Assembly (NCBI RefSeq): GCF_022213955.1
Contig: NZ_JAKNTW010000011.1
Coordinates: 248,001 to 312,000, forward strand
Length of the DNA: 64,000 nucleotides
Reading direction: 5' to 3'
Origin: Dolomitihabitans soli
Lineage (GTDB): Bacteria; Actinomycetota; Actinomycetes; Streptosporangiales; Streptosporangiaceae
Below the pieces are notes generated by a model, which did not search any database, had not been told where the DNA came from, and saw only the letters and a list, made by a program, of their open reading frames with translations. The translations under genes and the position numbers were made by a program. Of this stretch, positions 59,996 through 64,000 are shown piece by piece (position 1 is the first letter of the stretch; the number at the start of each line of letters is the position of its first letter).

Positions 59996-61015
59996 GTGGC
60001 CGCCCTGCTCGGCGCCGATCACAGCCCGATACAAGTCGGCCATCACGAACCGTCATCACTTGCCGACGAACACATGCAGAGCGGACATCTGCCTGGAAAC
60101 GTGCAGGGCGTGACGATCGAAGACCCGCTCCATTTGTTAGGACGCCTGCGGCTGGGCCGGGAGGAATACTGCCAGCGCCTCCTGACCATGCTGATCCTGG
60201 GCGGGCCCTATCCCCGTTGGAATAGCCGTACCCGGCCATCGCCCCAGGGTGCTCGATTCCTGCGGTCGCTGGATGAGCTGTCGTTCGGCCGGAGCGAGTG
60301 GAGCGGGCAGCCGCTGTTCGTGGACGAGTTCGAGTTGCCCCCGCGGCACGACGACGAGCAGGGTGGGGCACCCGACTACGCCGTGCTGTGGAACGAACGG
60401 CTATGGATGATCGAGCTGAAGACAGAGAGTTCGAGCCACCGGCGAGACCAACTCGCCGGATACTACACGCTTGCCGGCCATCATTATTCGGGCCTCACTG
60501 TGGATCTCACGTACCTCACACCACCACTCACCTTCACGCCGCCGACCAGCCGGAACGGCACCCGGTTCGCACACGTCAACTGGACGCAGATCTTCCCGCT
60601 GCTGGAAGAGGCCTGGGGCGCGGGCACAGATGCGGAACTGCGCGCCCTCACGATGTTGCTGACGGCATTGGAGAGCATCGGATCCAACTGGTTCGACTGG
60701 CGGACGCAGCGGGTCGGCGTATCAAGAGATCAACATCTGGCGGTCGAAGACGCGGCGATGACCATGGTTGAGGCCACCGCTCGTGACGGACGACAGCGAG
60801 CGGTGGACCATCCGGCGGCGGACCTGAACCAACTGCAGCGTCTCCGCCTGGCCCTACGTCAGACCATCTGCACCGGTCCGGAACAGTCCCCTCTACGCCA
60901 CGTACTGCCCTGGCTCTGGAGCGCCACGACCAGCGGTGGCAATGCACTATCGGCCTCCGGCCGAGACACGGGGTTCGAACTTCGCCTTTCCCGATATCAA
61001 AAGCCAGTGTGCTGA
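59996..61015 (+). CDS. PD-(D/E)XK nuclease-like protein
   Basis: 339 residues from a GTG at 59996. The first ~35 residues belong to the broken paralogue, so the true start may be ATG 60074 or GTG 60110 (VTIEDPLHLLGRLRLGREEYCQRLL). The core APDYAVLWNERLWMIELKTESSSHRRDQLAGYYTLA fits PD-(D/E)XK enzymes: Asp in PDYAV, then ELKT as the ExK pair, then a helix with Q-L-x-x-Y. Before it is a helical part ending LFVDEFELPPRHDDEQGG. The C-terminal third is helical, with no known domain. Related folds include restriction and repair nucleases; no methylase is adjacent. Confidence 0.6.
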   Translation: MAALLGADHSPIQVGHHEPSSLADEHMQSGHLPGNVQGVTIEDPLHLLGRLRLGREEYCQRLLTMLILGGPYPRWNSRTRPSPQGARFLRSLDELSFGRSEWSGQPLFVDEFELPPRHDDEQGGAPDYAVLWNERLWMIELKTESSSHRRDQLAGYYTLAGHHYSGLTVDLTYLTPPLTFTPPTSRNGTRFAHVNWTQIFPLLEEAWGAGTDAELRALTMLLTALESIGSNWFDWRTQRVGVSRDQHLAVEDAAMTMVEATARDGRQRAVDHPAADLNQLQRLRLALRQTICTGPEQSPLRHVLPWLWSATTSGGNALSASGRDTGFELRLSRYQKPVC

Positions 61016-61231
61016 CTGGAGCCGAACTCGCGAGCCACCGACGCGACCGCCCGCTCGCCCTCCCGCACCATGCGGACGACTGCCGTCTCTATGCCACCTC
61101 AACCGAGAAGATCGCGAAGTGTCACTGGAGTACTAGACCGCTGCTCACTCAGTACCACTGGTAGAAAATCCCCGGCGCGGCCGGAGCTGCGCTCGTCACC
61201 GGAACGTAACCAGAATGGCAGGTGACACCGG

Positions 61232-61441
61232 TTGAACTGCGTAGCTGGAAATCCCTTGGGCGAAGTCCAGGCCGCGCTCAACAACAGCCCGCTGGCCGAT
61301 GTGGGATGGACGGTTTGGGTCGAGGTTGTCGCGGCCGTGGCCAGCCTCGCGGCGGTCCTCCTGGCCGTGATCACGATCCGGGTCACTGCCAGGCAAGCAG
61401 CAGAGACCCAGGAAGCGATGCGCCTAGGAACTGTTTCTTAG
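61232..61441 (+). pseudogene. Single-pass membrane protein truncated by IS5
   Basis: The frame reads LADVGWTVWVEVVAAVASLAAVLLAVITIRVTARQAAETQEAMRLGTVS. It has one transmembrane helix and then a basic, helical segment of the type found in small membrane-anchored proteins with a cytoplasmic coiled part. The last residues are encoded by the IS end (GGAACTGTTTCTTA), so the original C-terminus is lost. Confidence 0.45.
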
Positions 61442-62340
61442 ATCTCCTGACAGTAGGTGTCTGACTTGTCACGCTTGGCGTATGGGTCGTGGTGACTTAA
61501 CGAACGCCGAATGGGAACGGCTGGCGCCCCTGCTACCTACGGGTGGGATGCGAGGTGGCCGGTGGAACGATCACCGGATGGTGATCAACGGAGTGCTGTA
61601 TCGGGCGCGTACCGGTTGGCCTTGGCGTGATCTGCCTGAGCGGTTCGGTTCCTGGGTGACCGTCTACAAGCGGCATCGCCGCTGGTCAGCCGATGGCACG
61701 TGGCACCGCCTACTGACTGCCGTCCAGGCCGCCACCGATGCCGAGGGCCGCGTGGACTGGGACATCTCGGTGGACTCCACCACCACCCGGGCACATCAGC
61801 ACGCGGCGGGTGCACCTCGCAACGCCCCACCGCCGGCCCAGCCGGAAAAGGGGGAACCAGCGGGGACAAAGCAGGACGATCCGGCGCCGAGGAGTCTGGC
61901 GGGCCGGTTGGCGGAGGTGGTCAGGCCGGGGAATGCCTAGGCCGCTCCCGCGGCGGCTTCACCACCAAGATCCACCTGTCCGCCGATGGCCGGTGCCGTC
62001 CGCTGTCGCTGGTGCTGACGCCTGGACAGCGCGGCGACAGCCCGCAACTGCGCACGGTGCTGGAAGGCATCCGGGTGCCGCGTCCCGGGCCTGGCCGCCC
62101 CCGGACCAGGCCCGACAGCCTGGCCGCCGATAAGGCATACAGCTCTCATGCCAACCGGCGCTACCTGCGCCGCCGTGGCATCCGGCACACCATCCCGGAG
62201 AAACGGGACCAGCGGGCCAACCGCCGCCGGCGCGGCTCGGCCGGAGGCCGTCCACCCGGCTTCGATCCCGAACGCTACAAGAAACGCAACGTCGTCGAAC
62301 GGGCGATCAATCGCCTGAAGAACTTCCGGGCCGTGGGTGA
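61431..62340 (+). mobile_element. IS5-family insertion sequence, right end lost
   Basis: The left end starts near GGAACTGTTTCTTA (61430-61443), in the middle of another gene, 40 bp upstream of the transposase. The right end is not found: the transposase is replaced by unrelated sequence at about 62334. So it is an immobile copy. Confidence 0.7.
61482..62334 (+). pseudogene. IS5/IS427-type transposase, two frames, C-terminus deleted
   Basis: The first frame (61482-61940) reads MGRGDLTNAEWERLAPLLPTGGMRGGRWNDHRMVINGVLYRARTGWPWRDLPERFGSWVTVYKRHRRWSADGTWHRLL, with the first Asp in WDISVDSTT. The second part is in the -1 frame: LGRSRGGFTTKIHLSADGRCRPLSLVLTPGQ, ADKAYSSHANRRYLRRRGIRHTIPEKRDQ, YKKRNVVERAINRLKNFRAV. 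In this IS group, -1 frameshifting near the middle is normal, so the two frames need not be damage. The loss after NFRAV at 62334 is, since the helix and tail are missing. Confidence 0.85.
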
Positions 62341-62530
62341 GGTCGACTCGGGGCGACGTCCGGGGACACCACGACCATGCCATATCTGTAGTCAATTGAG
62401 GACTGTTAGTAGTCACCGATATTGGCTCTACTCGGCTGTGCCCCGGTCCGGTCGCTGGCGGAAGGGCTTTCGCGCCGACCTGGCCGGACGCATCCCCAGT
62501 CCCGGCGGGTGACCGGGCTTGAGCGGCAGT

Positions 62531-62590
62531 CGAACGGCCAGTCACGATAAGGAGCCCGGTGGGCGCCTCCTAGCGTGACTGGCCGTTCCG
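62531..62590. repeat. Long inverted repeat
   Basis: AACGGCCAGTCACG (62533-62546) pairs perfectly with CGTGACTGGCCGTT (62574-62587). The 27-base loop contains a second stem (AGGAG...CTCCT). It lies between the IS5 relic and a Tn3 transposase start, and could be a transposon end structure or a strong terminator. Confidence 0.6.
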
Positions 62591-62669
62591 ATGCGGGCGG
62601 AACATGTTTCTGTAATGTTTTCGGTGGCTCTGGTTTGGTTACCGGCAGGTCGGTCCTACTTTGCGGCGT

Positions 62670-62735
62670 ATGCCTGTGGAGTTCTTGACCGATGATGAGG
62701 CGGCTGCGCACGGGCGGTTCGTGGGGCCGGCAGTA
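62670..62735 (+). pseudogene. Tn3-family transposase N-terminal fragment
   Basis: MPVEFLTDDEAAAHGRFVGP matches the start of actinobacterial Tn3-family transposases (DUF4158: MPVEFLTDEQAARYGRY). After ~22 codons the sequence becomes the 3' end of the oppositely oriented EEP gene. Confidence 0.6.
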
Positions 62736-62738
62736 TGG

Positions 62739-63596
62739 CTACCACGGGACCGATACTGTCACTGCGAGCGCATTATGATCGGTGTGGGCCATATAGTATT
62801 CCTGAGTGCTGATATGCGCAAATTCTGTTGGCGCAATAATATGCTGAACGTTTCCGTCCCCCTTGCGATAGTAACCGTTGGGGACGCAGAGCTGAACGTT
62901 CTCCGCATCCGCAGGGTCGTACTCCATGTTGAGGTCACCCCCAACAATGGTCGGAAGGTCATTCCCTGGAAAGGATGCTTTGAAGTCGGGAATTCTTTCG
63001 CGCAAGAGATGATTGCATTGCTTGATTGCCCAGGATTCATCTGTTGCCAGATGTGTGGTACACACGTTGAATTTACCTGAACCGGATTGTGGAAATTGAT
63101 CAAGTCGCGCACATGCGAACGCTCTGCGCTCCTCGCCGGGTTGCTGAAGGGGCTGCCACCCCTTGTTGTAGTCGTATACACCTGTCGAATTTGATGGATT
63201 GGAGAACCCCTGCGTCACCATGATGCCGACGCCGTATCTCTCCCCATTGGTGCATGTCTCCGGTGCGCTGTTGTCCGCGACGTATACCGCCGCGAAGGCC
63301 ACGGCAGAGAACTGATGGTTGGTCAGGTTAAAGAGGCGATTCAGGTCACCCTCACATATTTCGTTGAGAGTGACGACGTTAATGTTGTTGACCACCATCT
63401 TTCCTGCGGCTTCCCGGAGAACGTGTCCGTCACCTACATAGCAGTGCTGTGCGCGTCCACTGTTGCAGAGATTTAGCTGAAGGATCTTGAAATTCGAGGC
63501 AGCGTGTGCTGGCGCCACTGGCGTGAGGGAACTCAATGCAAGAACCAGGACGAGAGAGCCAGCTAGTTGGCCTAGTAGAATGCGAATCCGTGACAT
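62739..63596 (-). CDS. Secreted EEP family nuclease/phosphatase of lower GC
   Basis: 285 residues from the ATG at 63596, with GGGGAAGG upstream. Signal peptide: RIRILLGQLAGSLVLVLALSSLTPVAPAHA. EEP core: FKILQLNLCNSG (Asn), NVVTLNEICEGDLNRLF (Glu), FNVCTTHLATDESW (THL), IVGGDLNMEY (GDLN) and YMAHTDHNALAVTV (Asp-His). Five Cys residues are present (e.g. LNLCNS, QHCYVG, NEICEG, PETCTN), suggesting disulfides outside the cell. The DNA is visibly poorer in GC than its surroundings and uses codons such as AAT, ATA and TTG often, so it looks transferred. It is boxed in by Tn3 and ISL3 relics. Possibly a secreted DNase. Confidence 0.82.
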   Translation of the reverse strand: MSRIRILLGQLAGSLVLVLALSSLTPVAPAHAASNFKILQLNLCNSGRAQHCYVGDGHVLREAAGKMVVNNINVVTLNEICEGDLNRLFNLTNHQFSAVAFAAVYVADNSAPETCTNGERYGVGIMVTQGFSNPSNSTGVYDYNKGWQPLQQPGEERRAFACARLDQFPQSGSGKFNVCTTHLATDESWAIKQCNHLLRERIPDFKASFPGNDLPTIVGGDLNMEYDPADAENVQLCVPNGYYRKGDGNVQHIIAPTEFAHISTQEYYMAHTDHNALAVTVSVPW

Positions 63597-63599
63597 AAG

Positions 63600-63850
63600 C
63601 CTTCCCCTGTTGAAGCATCTATCGGGGAATATATGCGCTGGCGCTTTCGATTCGCTTTTGATCGCCTCTCGATGCCGTCCACCGCAACGTCTTTTGATGG
63701 GCTGGTTCGTGCACATGGTGCGGGCGTTGGTGACCTGGTGGTGATGAAGGCCAGGGTCTCGGGCCACCAGGCGTCGATCGTCTCGGTGAGCGTGACTTGG
63801 CGAGGTTTACGCTGAGCTTTGCGCAGAGGTTGATGCATTGACCCCCTGAG
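63600..63850 (-). pseudogene. ISL3-type transposase C-terminal relic
   Basis: The reverse strand reads VTLTETIDAWWPETLAFITT, then after a frameshift VTNARTMCTNQPIKRRCGG. This parallels the ISL3 pattern ETWWPQIEAFIDTGITNARSEGINRVIK, with the WWP-x-x-x-x-F and TNARTE-N-x-x-IK elements. From 63850 to the window end, a frame without recognisable similarity follows. Confidence 0.5.
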
Positions 63851-64000
63851 ACCATCATCGTTATCTACAGGCGCTTCGGGATTGTCTTGGACGTCCAGCA
63901 GGAGGGTGATCGCGTCCGGGACCTGCGTGGTGGATGTGGTTATCTACCTGCCGTCCATCACGAAGAACCCTGGAGTGCGGATGCTTGTTCAGCGGGTGAT

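Noticed and set aside
1-64000. CRISPR arrays, rRNA genes or complete tRNA genes
   Set aside because: No regularly spaced repeats and no full tRNA cloverleaf or rRNA motif were seen; the only RNA-gene trace is the tRNA-Arg 3' half.
1-64000. Polyketide or peptide antibiotic biosynthesis cluster
   Set aside because: No ketosynthase, adenylation or lanthipeptide-type genes were found despite the actinomycete context.

Overview
This is a high-GC actinomycete chromosome segment. Gene content points to the Streptosporangiales, for example a Nonomuraea-like genus, but the sequence alone does not fix the genus. The evidence is strong GC bias at third codon positions, GTG and TTG starts, a conservon, MsiK-type sugar ABC systems that lack their own ATPase, and a PopR/ClpP pair as known from Streptomyces. 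I read it as an accessory region. It is rich in carbohydrate catabolism and littered with fragments of at least six transposase types, two tyrosine-recombinase relics and several truncated genes.

Layout: 1-1620, part of a sensor kinase in which two membrane-plus-kinase units appear fused. 1638-2022, integrase relic. 2023-5662, two short-chain dehydrogenases (one broken), a PQQ sugar dehydrogenase lipoprotein divergent from a TetR regulator, and a truncated alpha/beta hydrolase. 5810-6143, an att-like repeat and an IS3-type relic. 6213-9711, DUF4331 protein, anti-sigma-type ATPase and PucR-type regulator. 10144-13226, a complete conservon (CvnA-D), followed by a GAF protein. 14665-30327, a LacI-controlled rhamnoside locus: ABC transporter, two GH78 alpha-L-rhamnosidases, an esterase and a secreted six-hairpin glycosidase, tied together by five TTGAAA-N2-TTTCAA-type operators. 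31138-37496, a second LacI / ABC / GH42 beta-galactosidase cassette bracketed by directly repeated ends of one IS. 38467-40131, two clpP genes, one without the catalytic serine, and a PopR-like regulator ending in YALAA. 40140-42600, gene debris plus a WxG-containing orphan. 42614-44638, secreted beta-propeller. 45174-54900, an amino-sugar type operon (ROK kinase, NagA, GntR, ABC transporter, Gfo/Idh dehydrogenase, GH13, secreted EEP phosphatase/nuclease). 55335-57432, remains of an integrative element (xis tail, intact integrase, tRNA-Arg(TCT) 3' half, att-like repeat). 57939-64000, a secreted protease-like protein without a catalytic triad, a small protein family next to a PD-(D/E)XK protein, an IS5 element, and a secreted EEP protein of lower GC set among Tn3 and ISL3 relics.

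How it works together: three sugar ABC importers (binding lipoprotein plus two permeases, no ATPase gene nearby, so a shared MsiK-like ATPase is expected) each sit with their own regulator and glycosidases. The rhamnosidases, esterase and beta-galactosidase suggest use of rhamnogalacturonan-like or rhamnosylated plant glycans. The NagA/ROK operon suggests use of N-acetylated amino sugars. The att-like repeats near 5.8 kb and 57.3 kb, about 51.5 kb apart, may be island boundaries, but this is an inference.
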